From: Marinomonas sp. SBI8L
Lineage (GTDB): Bacteria > Pseudomonadota > Gammaproteobacteria > Pseudomonadales > Marinomonadaceae
Assembly: GCF_001624705.1 (NCBI RefSeq)
Contig: NZ_JSEO01000001.1
Span: 213,723-277,722 of the forward strand
Direction: 5' to 3'
DNA length: 64,000 bases
Shown here: positions 1 through 8,853 of the stretch, one piece after another
Layout of the letters: every line of letters begins with the position of its first letter
How positions within the stretch are numbered: the stretch's first letter is position 1
Made by a program: the position numbers and the translations under genes
The notes under the pieces: generated by a model
Told to the model about the DNA's origin: nothing
What the model saw: only the letters and a program-made list of their open reading frames with translations
Database searches by the model: none

Positions 1-769
1 AAATCAGTTTCTCAGCAGCCTTACGCTGCCTAATATCTCGCACAACAGCCAAGACATAGGACTGAGAATCAAACTGTATATAACTAAGGTTCACTTCAAC
101 GGGAAAACTTGTTCCATCTTTATGTATGCTTTTACGTTCAAACAACATACTTTTAGACTCTTTTAACTCATTCGTTAACTTTTTCCACGCCCCTTTACGA
201 GCCATCTTAGGGTTAATATCTGATACTTTAAGTTTGCCAACCACTTCATCTCTTTGGTAACCAAGCGTCAGATAACCTGGCTGATTACACTCAATAATGT
301 AAGAGCTTTTTGAATCGATCACATAAATCGCATCACTAGAGCTATCGAGCAGGGTTTTAAACATTAATAAAGAGGCATCTGTCTTTTTTTGCTCAGTCAG
401 ATCGACTACCTGAGCTATCATTCTTTTAATTGCACCCTCTTCATCAGGTTCAGCGGTTAGCGTTAATAAGCCTTCTATGGTTTTTCCTGACTTATGCAGA
501 TACTTTTTCTCAATAACAACGCTACTATAAGGATCGTTTCTTAGGTGCTCACGAATGGTTTTATTTGCTTCAAAATTATCAGGGTGGGAAATGATAATAT
601 CAGTCTGGTAGATTTCACTCTTGCTGTAACCCAATAGGTTTAGCATGGCTTTATTGACGTACTCAAAACTACCATCCGGACGAGACAGTACCATGGGTAC
701 AGGCGTGGCATCGAAAATCCTTTTCATTTTATCATCCATGTCTGAGTTTACTTGATCGACATTAGACAT
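1..769 (-). CDS. PAS-domain sensor/signalling protein, 3' part beyond window edge
   Basis: An open frame runs from an ATG at 769 to the left edge without a stop, giving the first 256 residues of a longer protein. Two successive PAS domains are visible: the first at about residues 12-115 (DATPVPMVLSRPDG, then YVNKAMLNLLGY) ending in a DLTEQKK linker, and the second at about 125-250 (DSSSDAIYVID, then CNQPGYLTLGY) ending in RDIRQRKAAEKL. There is no signal peptide or membrane segment, so it should be a cytoplasmic ligand or redox sensor. The output domain, probably a histidine kinase or GGDEF/EAL domain, lies outside the window and cannot be named. It is divergent from the pqi operon. Confidence 0.85.
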   Translation of the reverse strand, partial: MSNVDQVNSDMDDKMKRIFDATPVPMVLSRPDGSFEYVNKAMLNLLGYSKSEIYQTDIIISHPDNFEANKTIREHLRNDPYSSVVIEKKYLHKSGKTIEGLLTLTAEPDEEGAIKRMIAQVVDLTEQKKTDASLLMFKTLLDSSSDAIYVIDSKSSYIIECNQPGYLTLGYQRDEVVGKLKVSDINPKMARKGAWKKLTNELKESKSMLFERKSIHKDGTSFPVEVNLSYIQFDSQSYVLAVVRDIRQRKAAEKLI

Positions 770-1324
770 AAATTACTATTTCAAACTCTTATTATCGTTA
801 TCACTAAAGGCGTTTAATAATGGCTTTAGCAATAAACTATAGCCTATATAAAACCAAATTTAGTTTACCCAGCAGTCATTAAATTAAGCAACAAGCTTGT
901 GTAAATAGGACCACTGTCAGCTATAAACTAAGTAAATGAGACTCTTTTTACCTTACTTAACTAAGAGCAGCTCCTATGGTTACAAGCTAAACTAGCTAAA
1001 AAACATCTGAGTTTCATAAATACATTTAAGGCTTTAAATTAATATCGGCGTATAAGTAACTTGAATAACATGAAAACAATAAATGGAATTATGAGGCTGG
1101 TTAATTATTTACACCGTTTTTACTAACTTAACCGGATAAAAATAAGTAACAATAGCGTTCACCGTTTTGAGGTAACCCAGTTAAGATAAGACTAAACATA
1201 AAGTCAGTTAGACGATTACCTCCTAGATAAGTAAGGTAAGCACTATTAGAAATTTGAACTAGCTTAAAATTTTCTTTAGGCTAGCTAACTCAAAGTTTAA
1301 ATAGGTGAATTTTCTCTTAAACAG
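770..1324. other. Intergenic region between PAS gene and pqi operon
   Basis: This 555-base AT-rich stretch separates two divergent genes and should hold promoters for both. I see no convincing ORF, RNA gene or repeat. TTGAAC at 1254-1259 followed 17 bases later by a weak TAGGCT hexamer could be part of a pqi promoter, but the match is poor. Confidence 0.4.
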
Positions 1325-1960
1325 ATGAATAATTTGACGCAAGACGTACCAGAAAGTGACTCAACAATCGCCTGTCATGGGTGTGATTTACTTATTTCTT
1401 TGCCTGAGCTCGATTATGGGCAAACGGCTTCTTGCCCAAGATGTAACCACTTGATCACTCGTCGACTGCTTGGCGCACACAATAAGATTTTAGCTCTCTC
1501 AATTTCTAGCTTTATTTTTCTTATTTTTGCCTTACCTTTTCCCTTTCTATACTTTAGTAATCAGGGGAAAGATTATGTCATTAGTTTCGCCGATAGCATT
1601 TTTAATATGGTGTTAATGGACTATTTTAGTATTGCTATATTGCTATTTTTTACGACTCTGCTTATTCCAGCTATTTGTCTTCTTTCACTCATTTATGTGC
1701 TGGTTTCTTTACAGCAAAAACGCCTACTTCCTTATACCCAGCCACTTTTACAAAGTGTTTTTTTTCTTATTGATTGGAATATGGCTGAAATTTTTTTGGT
1801 CGCGACCTTAATTAGTTTTATCAAAATATCATCATTAGCAACGGTAACTTTAGGCTTATCTTTTTGGAGCTATGTTTTTTTTATCATTTGCTTAGTAGCG
1901 GGATTATCTTTGCTTGATAGATATCAGATTTGGCGTAAGGTAAAAATCCATGAAAGATAA
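1325..1960 (+). CDS. pqiA: Paraquat-inducible protein A, N-terminal-half homologue
   Basis: This inner-membrane protein of 211 residues corresponds to one half of the classical PqiA. A zinc-ribbon-like pair of CxxC motifs (CHGC near residue 18, CPRC near 37) precedes four hydrophobic segments, at about residues 55-78, 95-125, 150-172 and 180-200. PqiA is the membrane partner of PqiB and PqiC in a lipid-transport bridge between inner and outer membrane. E. coli PqiA is a single protein of about 417 residues with two such modules; here the second module is a separate gene that overlaps this one by 11 bases. The tight pqiA-pqiA-pqiB-pqiC order supports the assignment. Confidence 0.85.
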   Translation: MNNLTQDVPESDSTIACHGCDLLISLPELDYGQTASCPRCNHLITRRLLGAHNKILALSISSFIFLIFALPFPFLYFSNQGKDYVISFADSIFNMVLMDYFSIAILLFFTTLLIPAICLLSLIYVLVSLQQKRLLPYTQPLLQSVFFLIDWNMAEIFLVATLISFIKISSLATVTLGLSFWSYVFFIICLVAGLSLLDRYQIWRKVKIHER

Positions 1961-2582
1961 TCATAGAGACAATGCTGAGCACAACCACCAATATGGATGC
2001 CCAGTCTGCTTAACACTAAATGATATGAGCAACCCTAAATGTCGCACTTGTCATCGCCATTTACATCTTATAAATAGTAATAGCATACAACATACAATTG
2101 CCTTGCTGATTACGAGTGTTCTCTTATATATCCCTGCAAACTTTCTCCCCATCATGTATACCAATTGGTTAGGACAAGAAACCGCTAGCACTATACTGGG
2201 TGGTGTTGTTTCTCTTTGGGAACCAGGTACATACCCTATCGCGGTAGTTATTTTTGTTGCCAGTATATTAGTACCGATTGGAAAGATTTTAGCGTTATCT
2301 TGGCTGTGCCTTAGTGTCACCGTCAAGAAAACAGACTCAAGGCGCATTAACCTTAAGCTATATAAAATAACCGAGCTAATAGGTCGTTGGTCTATGGTTG
2401 ATGTTTTTGCCGTTGCTATTTTAGCCTCCCTTATTCAGATGGGAAAAGTAATGAGTGTTTACCCAGGCATGGCTGCCGTTGCCTTTGCAGGTATGGTAAT
2501 CACCACAATGTTAGCAGCCATGTCTTTTGACCCCAGATTAATGTGGGCAAACCAAGTCCATCAATTTGAGAACGAGAAATAA
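1950..2582 (+). CDS. pqiA: Paraquat-inducible protein A, C-terminal-half homologue
   Basis: This is the second PqiA module (210 residues). It again starts with two zinc-ribbon CxxC motifs (CPVC and CRTC, residues about 17-35), followed by a PANFLPIMY motif at the start of the first membrane segment and three further hydrophobic helices. It starts inside the preceding gene, implying translational coupling. With the upstream half it should form the membrane platform for the MCE protein encoded next. It could formally be a paralogue acting alone, but the overlap and the paired halves argue for a split PqiA. Confidence 0.85.
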   Translation: MKDNHRDNAEHNHQYGCPVCLTLNDMSNPKCRTCHRHLHLINSNSIQHTIALLITSVLLYIPANFLPIMYTNWLGQETASTILGGVVSLWEPGTYPIAVVIFVASILVPIGKILALSWLCLSVTVKKTDSRRINLKLYKITELIGRWSMVDVFAVAILASLIQMGKVMSVYPGMAAVAFAGMVITTMLAAMSFDPRLMWANQVHQFENEK

Positions 2583-2583
2583 A

Positions 2584-4242
2584 ATGCCACCAGAAGTATA
2601 TGTTTCACCTGCCAAAGTAGATCAGGCAAGACCGATTTCAAAAGTTTGGCTGGTCCCTTTTGTCGCCCTCACAATAGGTTTATGGATGCTCTATTTTAAC
2701 TGGAGTAATCAGGGTCCATTAATCACAATTTCGTTTGATAATGCTGAAGGTCTTGAGATTGATATTACTAAAATCAAACTAAGAGATATCACCATAGGCA
2801 AGGTTGTAGATCTAAAGCTATCAGATCAGTTTGACAGTATTGAACTAACAGCTCGCCTTGATAAAAATACAGATCCTTTACTCAAAGAAGATAGCAACTT
2901 CTGGGTAGTAAAACCAAGAGTAGGAAAAGAAGGCATATCAGGTTTAAGCACCATTTTGTCTGGTGGACATATTGAAATTTCTCCGGGTCAAAGCAAGGTG
3001 TCTCGTTACGATTTTGTTGGCCTTGAAACGCCCCCTATTACACCTGCAGGCACTCCAGGCCTTAGAATCACTTTAAACAGTGACGACGAATTTGCCTTCA
3101 CCACAGGTGACCCCATCATATATAAGGGTTTAACCATTGGCCGTTTTGAGAAAGTTAAGTTTAACTTTGAAGAAAGGGTTGTTTACTACGATGCTTTCAT
3201 CAATGAGCCATATCATCAGTTAATTACAAAAAATACGCGCTTTTGGAATACCAGTGGTTTGCGATTAGATCTAAATAGCGATGGTATTAGTGTACAAACA
3301 GGTAATGTCGAAACCTTGCTCACCAATGGTATTACCTTTGGTGTACCTCAAGGAATGGAGCCCGGCCCTCAGGCAACACAAGAAGATGTGTTCAGAATTT
3401 TTACCAATGTTGAGCAAGCAAGCGCGACTAAATATTTGCATACAGTTGAATATATTATGCTCGTAAGCAGCTCAATTAGAGGACTAGAAATTGGCGCTCC
3501 AGTTGAGTATCGAGGCGTACATGTTGGTAAAGTGCTAGATACAAACTTTAATAAGAATAAGCATGAAGCTTTGTTAGAAGACGACCTTAAAATCCCTGTT
3601 TTACTGAGTTTAGAGCCAGGCCTTGTTGGCCTACCTGACACAGAGTTAAGCGCTGAAGGAATCAAACTACAGACGCGTAAGTGGATAAAGAAAGGGCTTA
3701 AAGCAAGTTTAGCAACAGGTAACTTACTCACTGGCAGCCTTTTTGTCGAATTGCAGCATTTTCCTGAGCACCCTATGACAAGTGTTTCCTCTAAAGATGG
3801 TTATGAAATCATTCCAACTATAGAAGACAACTTAGGTCAGATAGCGAATAAAGCGGGTGACTTCATCGATACACTTAATAAATTACCACTTGAGTCTTTG
3901 ACAAAAGATACACAACAAGTCTTAAAAGACTTAAGTAAAACATTAAATGACCTCAACCAAACTAGCTATAAAGTAAATGCATTAGTTGATCAAACTCACA
4001 AAGCTCAACTACCTCAGCAACTACAAGATACGCTTGAAAAGGTTTCAACCATGACACAAGGGCTTTCGGAAGGGTCACCAGGCTACGACGAGTTACTTAA
4101 TACACTACAAGCGGTTCAATCTAGCTTACATGAGCTTAAGCCTTTACTTAATAAGGTGAAAAATAGACCTAATAGCTTAATTTTTTCGGATAATCAGCCT
4201 TCTGATATTGAACCCTTTAAAGCTCCAAACACAGGCCAATAA
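2584..4242 (+). CDS. pqiB: MCE-domain lipid transport protein PqiB
   Basis: This periplasm-spanning MCE protein has 552 residues, close to E. coli PqiB (546). After a short cytoplasmic tail there is one membrane anchor (about residues 18-37, WLVPFVALTIGLWMLYF), then three MCE modules at roughly 40-150, 155-270 and 285-395, each with the characteristic glycine-rich turns (KLRDITIGKV, YKGLTIGRF, YRGVHVGKV). A helical, coiled-coil C-terminus (about 410-525) follows, as in the PqiB needle. I chose ATG 2584 because it lies two bases after the upstream stop with a GAG-rich site before it; an in-frame TTG at 2566 is less likely. PqiB hexamers are thought to form a hydrophobic lipid channel. Confidence 0.9.
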   Translation: MPPEVYVSPAKVDQARPISKVWLVPFVALTIGLWMLYFNWSNQGPLITISFDNAEGLEIDITKIKLRDITIGKVVDLKLSDQFDSIELTARLDKNTDPLLKEDSNFWVVKPRVGKEGISGLSTILSGGHIEISPGQSKVSRYDFVGLETPPITPAGTPGLRITLNSDDEFAFTTGDPIIYKGLTIGRFEKVKFNFEERVVYYDAFINEPYHQLITKNTRFWNTSGLRLDLNSDGISVQTGNVETLLTNGITFGVPQGMEPGPQATQEDVFRIFTNVEQASATKYLHTVEYIMLVSSSIRGLEIGAPVEYRGVHVGKVLDTNFNKNKHEALLEDDLKIPVLLSLEPGLVGLPDTELSAEGIKLQTRKWIKKGLKASLATGNLLTGSLFVELQHFPEHPMTSVSSKDGYEIIPTIEDNLGQIANKAGDFIDTLNKLPLESLTKDTQQVLKDLSKTLNDLNQTSYKVNALVDQTHKAQLPQQLQDTLEKVSTMTQGLSEGSPGYDELLNTLQAVQSSLHELKPLLNKVKNRPNSLIFSDNQPSDIEPFKAPNTGQ

Positions 4243-4244
4243 CA

Positions 4245-4838
4245 ATGAATTTAATGCGTATCATCCCTATATTTATCAGCGTTTTATTATTAGGCTGTAA
4301 TAGTCAGCCAACACCAACTAGCCATTATTATATTCTTAATCAGCAACTTGATACACAAGGTTTGGCAAACCTTAGTCCAATAAGAGAGGTCCAGCTAAGC
4401 CTGCCTGAATACTTAAAGCAACCTAATCTAGTATTGCAGTTGAGCGAGCACGAATTAAGCTATGCTTATTATCATACTTGGGCTGAGAACTTAGATGATG
4501 CTATTCAAAAAGGTCTGGATCAGGATTTAAGAAAGCTAGTAAAGGAAAAAATTGCATCAGGTAACCAGCAAGATATTAAGGCTAATACGCAAGTCAGCCT
4601 CATACTTGATATCGACCACTTTTATGCCACGATAGACTCCAAAGTGGTACTGACTGGGAGTTATAGTTTTATTAACACGCAAGAAACACAAGCGCTTTCC
4701 CCTAAATATAACTTCACTTTCAAAGCAGAGATAGAAGCTGACGGCTATCCTCACTCAGTTGCGAAAATGCGTCAACTTATCTTAGCGCTTGCCAAAGATA
4801 TATTGATTAATTACCAAAAAGTAGATGTTACTCTTTAA
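4245..4838 (+). CDS. pqiC: PqiC-like outer-membrane lipoprotein (ABC-type transport auxiliary)
   Basis: This 197-residue lipoprotein has a lipobox LLLGC ending at about residue 18, so the mature protein should start at that cysteine. The body matches the PqiC (YmbA/DUF330) family in length and in the early HYYILN strand motif. PqiC sits on the inner leaflet of the outer membrane and caps the PqiB channel. The gene starts two bases after the pqiB stop and is last in the operon. A hairpin follows the stop codon. Confidence 0.85.
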   Translation: MNLMRIIPIFISVLLLGCNSQPTPTSHYYILNQQLDTQGLANLSPIREVQLSLPEYLKQPNLVLQLSEHELSYAYYHTWAENLDDAIQKGLDQDLRKLVKEKIASGNQQDIKANTQVSLILDIDHFYATIDSKVVLTGSYSFINTQETQALSPKYNFTFKAEIEADGYPHSVAKMRQLILALAKDILINYQKVDVTL

Positions 4839-4854
4839 GCTAAGAAATAATTTA

Positions 4855-4882
4855 AAGGTTGGTCCCATTAGAGCCCAACCTT
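4855..4882. terminator. Hairpin between convergent pqiC and the CDGSH/GOGAT gene
   Basis: AAGGTTGG at 4855-4862 is complementary to CCAACCTT at 4875-4882 with a 12-base loop. It lies between convergent genes and probably ends transcription from both sides, though no long T-run follows on either strand. Confidence 0.55.
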
Positions 4883-4894
4883 ACATTTAAACAA

Positions 4895-6436
4895 TTAGTG
4901 AGAAAAGCCTGCATATTTAACCCCAGATAAATGGGCCATTTCCCTATGCCAAGTGGCCAAATCATGTTTATTAAATTGATTTAGACGATTATGACCACAG
5001 GCTCTTGCCATGACAGCCATTAGCTCGGATGAAGCATTAAAAAAGTTTGCTAGCTGTTTTGCTGATTTCTCTACATTGAGCCTTTGACGTAAGTCTTCAT
5101 TTTGAGTGGCGATTCCTGCGGGACAATTATTCGTGTTGCAGATTCTAGCCGCTACACAGCCTATAGATTGCATCGCACTGTTTGAAACAGCCACACCATC
5201 TGCACCAAGCGCCATAGCTTTAACAAAATCGATGGGAGTTCGAATACCACCTGTAATAATAAGCGTAACTTGACCTGACTTTCCTTGCTCGTCAAGAAAG
5301 CGCCTAGCTCGAGCTAAAGCAGGTATCGTTGGTACACTAATATGGTCTCGAAACATTTCTGGCGCGGCCCCTGTACCACCTCCTCGCCCATCTAATATGA
5401 TGTAATCAGCCCCAGCATCTAAGGCAAATTTCATATCGGCCTCAATATGGTTCGCACTTAACTTGAAACCAACGGGAATACCTTGACTTACTTCCCTTAC
5501 TCTATCAGCAAATCGCCTGAAATCATCTAAACTATGTAAATCTTTAAAGGTAGGTGGAGATACTGCGGGCTGACCTTCTGCGATACCTCGTACCAGACTA
5601 ATCTTACCTTTATTTTTATTATCTGGAAGGTGACCTCCTGTGCCAGTTTTTGCCCCTTGTCCACCTTTAAAGTGAAACGCCTGTACTCTTTTTAATAAAG
5701 CTTCTTGATAGCCAAAACCAGCACTGGCTAATTCATAGAAATATCGACTATTTGCAGCCTGTTCTTCTGGTAACATGCCACCTTCTCCAGAGCAGATACC
5801 TGTGCCAGCTAGCTCAGCCCCCATGGCTAAAGCTGTCTTAGCCTCTTCAGATAAAGCGCCAAAGCTCATATCTGAAACAAATAAAGGAATATCGAGTATG
5901 AGTGGCTTATCTGCATTGGGCCCGACTATAAGTTCAGTTGAAACGGGAACATCTTCAAGCAAAGGTTTAGTTGCCATTTGCGCTGTCATAATTTGCAAAT
6001 CATCCCAATGAGGTAAAAGATGTTTTGGAACCCCCATAGATGTCATCGGTCCATGGTGCCCTAACTTAGAAAGCCCTTCTCTTGCGAGTTGATGAATAAA
6101 TGCTAATGTTGGCTCTTCTTCAGTATCTACAGCTACTGGAGCCGCATTTTTTTCAGTTTGTATCCCGGGCCCTGCTTTACCAACTTGTTCACTTGCAAAG
6201 GCTTTGTGAGTGCCATCACAAAACGGGGTATTCGCACTATGTTTGCAAGCACACAAATAAGCATCATCATTAGAATCTGCTTTAAACATTTGGGGCTTAA
6301 AGCCTGTGCCTTTATGGGAACCATCACAAAAAGGCTGTTTTGTTGAGCGACCACAGGTGCAGAAGTAATACTCTTGCCCCATCTCTAGGCTAATTTTCAT
6401 GGGTTTATTATTTGCTATGACTGGTTGATTACTCAT
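4895..6436 (-). CDS. Double CDGSH iron-sulfur domain fused to glutamate synthase-type FMN domain
   Basis: This 513-residue protein fuses two CDGSH [2Fe-2S] modules to a glutamate-synthase-like FMN barrel. The CDGSH ligands are C26, C28, C37, H41 and C62, C64, C73, H77 (3-Cys/1-His sites). Residues about 110-500 form the GltB-type FMN/3Fe-4S domain, with SFGALS, GEGGM, GGQGAKTGTGG, DGRGGGTGAAP and a cysteine trio at C427, C433 and C438 that fits the 3Fe-4S site. There is no glutamine amidotransferase domain, no GltD-like NADPH domain, and no partner gene nearby. It may therefore be an electron-transfer FMN oxidoreductase rather than a true glutamate synthase; the substrate is unknown. It appears to be monocistronic. 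Confidence 0.85.
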   Translation of the reverse strand: MSNQPVIANNKPMKISLEMGQEYYFCTCGRSTKQPFCDGSHKGTGFKPQMFKADSNDDAYLCACKHSANTPFCDGTHKAFASEQVGKAGPGIQTEKNAAPVAVDTEEEPTLAFIHQLAREGLSKLGHHGPMTSMGVPKHLLPHWDDLQIMTAQMATKPLLEDVPVSTELIVGPNADKPLILDIPLFVSDMSFGALSEEAKTALAMGAELAGTGICSGEGGMLPEEQAANSRYFYELASAGFGYQEALLKRVQAFHFKGGQGAKTGTGGHLPDNKNKGKISLVRGIAEGQPAVSPPTFKDLHSLDDFRRFADRVREVSQGIPVGFKLSANHIEADMKFALDAGADYIILDGRGGGTGAAPEMFRDHISVPTIPALARARRFLDEQGKSGQVTLIITGGIRTPIDFVKAMALGADGVAVSNSAMQSIGCVAARICNTNNCPAGIATQNEDLRQRLNVEKSAKQLANFFNASSELMAVMARACGHNRLNQFNKHDLATWHREMAHLSGVKYAGFSH

Positions 6437-6637
6437 AAGTACCCCTTAAATTTAAATCTGCTCAGCCTTGCTGTAGAGAGTCATGACTAAAAGCGTTAAA
6501 TAAGTATGGTTCAAATAAGCTAATCTGCTAGAGAATGCTTGCTATTCTTAAATTGGAGAGCTGAAGGTTTGAAAGAAATAGTTGCGGAATTTATACCCGT
6601 TGTTTTACCTGTTAAGGGAAACGTACGAACATTTTAT

Positions 6638-6988
6638 TTATCGAAACATTGCAAGGTTAAGCTCTTCTGGTTCGCCTAACCAATAAGCGTATTCAGTATG
6701 ATCTTTTAAGTCATCTCCCGTTAGACCATGAACGAAAACACTCAGCCCTTGCCTATTTACTTCCAACCAAGGAATTAAAATATCAAAAACACTTATCGAA
6801 AAAGCGATTTGACAACTCCATTTAGGATGCGGGCCCACTAACTTCTCATGAAACCTACCAACTTTTACTTTATGAATATCACCTGCTTGTAAACATATTT
6901 GCTTTGCTAAAGCTAATGTCGATTCATCAAAATAAACATGTGCATGGTAAGCTTTATGGTTATTCACAGGCTTTTTCACGGTATTCAT
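6638..6988 (-). CDS. DOPA 4,5-dioxygenase family protein
   Basis: This small cytoplasmic protein (116 residues) matches the DOPA 4,5-dioxygenase-like family. Signature elements are HAHVYFDE near the N-terminus, GPHPKWSCQIAF in the middle, and VHGLTGDDLKDHTEYAYWLGEPEELNL at the C-terminus (the His residues are candidate metal ligands). Fungal and plant members cleave L-DOPA extradiolly, but the bacterial substrate is usually unknown. It stands alone, about 200 bases downstream of the start of the CDGSH fusion gene on the same strand. Function beyond family membership is not supported. Confidence 0.8.
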   Translation of the reverse strand: MNTVKKPVNNHKAYHAHVYFDESTLALAKQICLQAGDIHKVKVGRFHEKLVGPHPKWSCQIAFSISVFDILIPWLEVNRQGLSVFVHGLTGDDLKDHTEYAYWLGEPEELNLAMFR

Positions 6989-7025
6989 TTCACCTTACTA
7001 TTTTTTAAACTTTTGATTGAATTTT

Positions 7026-7061
7026 AATAGAGCTAAGAATGCTATGAGACTTAGCTCTATT
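7026..7061 (-). terminator. Terminator after acuI-like gene
   Basis: AATAGAGCTAAG (7026-7037) pairs perfectly with CTTAGCTCTATT (7050-7061) around a 12-base loop. It begins six bases past the stop of the minus-strand gene at 7067, and the minus strand continues with an AT-rich, T-containing tract. Confidence 0.7.
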
Positions 7062-7066
7062 TCGAA

Positions 7067-8047
7067 TTAAAGCGCTACTAGAACTCGACCTGTAACTTGG
7101 CCTTTTATGATTTTATCTGCATAACTAGGCACATCTTTTAAACTGATTTTTTGGCAAGCTGCTTGATAAAAAGACTCAGGTAGAATATCCATTACTTGCT
7201 CCCAGGCAGCCAACCTTTTCTCTGTTGGACAATGAACAGAATCAATACCTAACAAATTAACGCCACGTAGAATAAAAGGCATAACCGTTGTAGGTAAAGC
7301 AAAACCACCTGCCAAACCACATATAGCGGCAGCACCAGCATAATCAATTTGAGCTAGCGCTTTGGCTAAAATTTTATTACCTACTGTATCTACGACACCT
7401 GCCCAGCGTTGTTTTTCAAGTGGTTTTGCCTCTTGTTCAAACTCACGTCTGTCAATAACCTCTTTCGCGCCTAGTTCTTTTAACAATGGCCCATTTTCTT
7501 CAACTCGACCTGAACACGCGACTACTTGATAGCCTAGCTCTGACAATAATTTAACCGCTACAGAGCCCACACCGCCACTAGCGCCTGTCACTAATACTTC
7601 CCCAGATTCAGGCTTTACATCGGCATTTTGCAAAGCTTGTATACATAACATGGCAGTTAAACCTGCTGTGCCAACCATCATTGCTTTTTCTGCATCGCAC
7701 CCTTTTGGCATTGGAACTAACCAATCAGCTTTAACTCGTGCCATTTTAGCCATACCACCCCAATGGTTTTCGCCAACTCCCCAACCAGTAAGAATGACTG
7801 AATCACCTTCTTGATATCTAGCATCATTTGAAGAGACAACCGTACCTGCAAAGTCAATTCCAGGTACCATAGGAAAATCTCGTATAATTCGACCTGCTCC
7901 TGTAATCGCTAAACCATCTTTATAGTTAAGAGATGAACAAGCCACTTCAATAAGAGCATCTCCTGAAGGCAGGTCGCCAATTTCTAATTGTTCAATTTTC
8001 GCTTTTGTTATTTTATCTTCTTGTGTCAATACTAATGCATCAAACAT
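7067..8047 (-). CDS. acuI: Acrylyl-CoA reductase-type MDR oxidoreductase (YhdH/AcuI family)
   Basis: This 326-residue, zinc-independent medium-chain dehydrogenase/reductase belongs to the YhdH/YhfP group. Motifs are SSLNYKDGLAITGAG, VPGIDFAGTV, the nucleotide-binding VTGASGGVGSVAVKLLSELGY (about residues 150-170) and GVDTVG-like strands. The length equals E. coli YhdH (AcuI), which reduces toxic acryloyl-CoA to propionyl-CoA with NADPH. An AGGA site lies about 7 bases before the ATG. It sits downstream of a TetR gene on the same strand, next to an old yellow enzyme gene, suggesting a response to unsaturated electrophiles. The exact substrate is inferred from the family. Confidence 0.85.
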   Translation of the reverse strand: MFDALVLTQEDKITKAKIEQLEIGDLPSGDALIEVACSSLNYKDGLAITGAGRIIRDFPMVPGIDFAGTVVSSNDARYQEGDSVILTGWGVGENHWGGMAKMARVKADWLVPMPKGCDAEKAMMVGTAGLTAMLCIQALQNADVKPESGEVLVTGASGGVGSVAVKLLSELGYQVVACSGRVEENGPLLKELGAKEVIDRREFEQEAKPLEKQRWAGVVDTVGNKILAKALAQIDYAGAAAICGLAGGFALPTTVMPFILRGVNLLGIDSVHCPTEKRLAAWEQVMDILPESFYQAACQKISLKDVPSYADKIIKGQVTGRVLVAL

Positions 8048-8160
8048 ATTATTATCCTAATCAAATGAAGCTAGATTCTGCTGAATACAAATAAAAACTC
8101 GATTCCATAAACATCATATAGAGTCTTTAAATTTAAAAGATATGCACCTTTAGTCTTATG

Positions 8161-8757
8161 CTAATGACTAAGAGTTAGACGTTTTATATCGTTAAAAAGC
8201 TGATCTGCAAGTTCCTGTAAAACGGCTTGAGTTGTATTAGTTTGGGCGAAAGTTCTAAGTCCATAAATCCCCATAGAAAGATAACGTGACATGTGGGAAA
8301 TATCACATTCAGACGATAGTTCCTTAGCTTCAATTGCCATTTCAAATTGATTTTGAAACGCTTTTTGCCAATCATAGAGGCTATCACTGATGACACTTTT
8401 AATTTCCACATCTTGATCGGCAATTTCAGTCAAAGCTCTAGTTAGCAGACAAGCTTTATTACCCTCTTTATCAGCGCAATCTAACACTATTGCATCAAGA
8501 TATTGCTTTAAAGAATCCAATACCGCAACTTCTTGAGAAAAATGCCCTTCAAACTTTAACTCACTATCTTGTTTGTATTGAGCTAAAGCAGCTAATAGCA
8601 AGCCGCGTTTATTTTCAAAAGCACAGTAGATTGAACCTGGGTGTAGCCCGGTAGATTTCGTTAAATCCTGCATGCTTGTCTTGCTGTAGCCTTTTTGAAC
8701 AAAAGTGTTCATTGCAGACCTTAGCACTTGTTCACGATCAAACTTTGCCGGTGGCAT
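8161..8757 (-). CDS. TetR/AcrR-family repressor
   Basis: This 198-residue regulator has an N-terminal TetR helix-turn-helix at residues about 8-50 (FDREQVLRSAMNTFVQKGY, then TSMQDLTKSTGLHPGSIYCAFENK) and a C-terminal ligand-binding and dimerisation region (about 75-190). It is transcribed divergently from an old yellow enzyme gene. The 160-base intergenic region holds three copies of the palindrome TTGAAT-N4-ATTCAA, which this protein most likely binds, repressing itself and the neighbour. The arrangement resembles E. coli nemR/nemA, but the operator sequence is not the NemR box, so I do not assign that name. Confidence 0.9.
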   Translation of the reverse strand: MPPAKFDREQVLRSAMNTFVQKGYSKTSMQDLTKSTGLHPGSIYCAFENKRGLLLAALAQYKQDSELKFEGHFSQEVAVLDSLKQYLDAIVLDCADKEGNKACLLTRALTEIADQDVEIKSVISDSLYDWQKAFQNQFEMAIEAKELSSECDISHMSRYLSMGIYGLRTFAQTNTTQAVLQELADQLFNDIKRLTLSH

Positions 8758-8802
8758 TGAATTAGTCTCACTTATTGATTAATTAGAAAATAATACTTCA
8801 TC

Positions 8803-8818
8803 TTGAATGCTTATTCAA
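8803..8818. promoter_or_regulatory. Operator copy 1
   Basis: TTGAATGCTTATTCAA is an inverted repeat TTGAAT-N4-ATTCAA, preceded by TC like the other two copies. It is the copy nearest the TetR gene start. Confidence 0.75.
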
Positions 8819-8826
8819 AATAAGTC

Positions 8827-8842
8827 TTGAATGATCATTCAA
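8827..8842. promoter_or_regulatory. Operator copy 2 (perfect palindrome)
   Basis: TTGAATGATCATTCAA is a perfect 16-base palindrome, the best of the three copies and probably closest to the consensus. It starts 24 bases after copy 1. Confidence 0.8.
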
Positions 8843-8853
8843 ACACCTATATC

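Noticed and set aside
2566-2583. Upstream TTG start for pqiB
   Set aside because: It lies inside the preceding gene without a better ribosome-binding site; ATG 2584 follows that gene's stop and gives the usual N-terminus.
4895-6436. Annotation as glutamate synthase large subunit GltB
   Set aside because: It lacks the amidotransferase domain and the length of GltB, and it carries CDGSH modules, so only the FMN domain relation is claimed.
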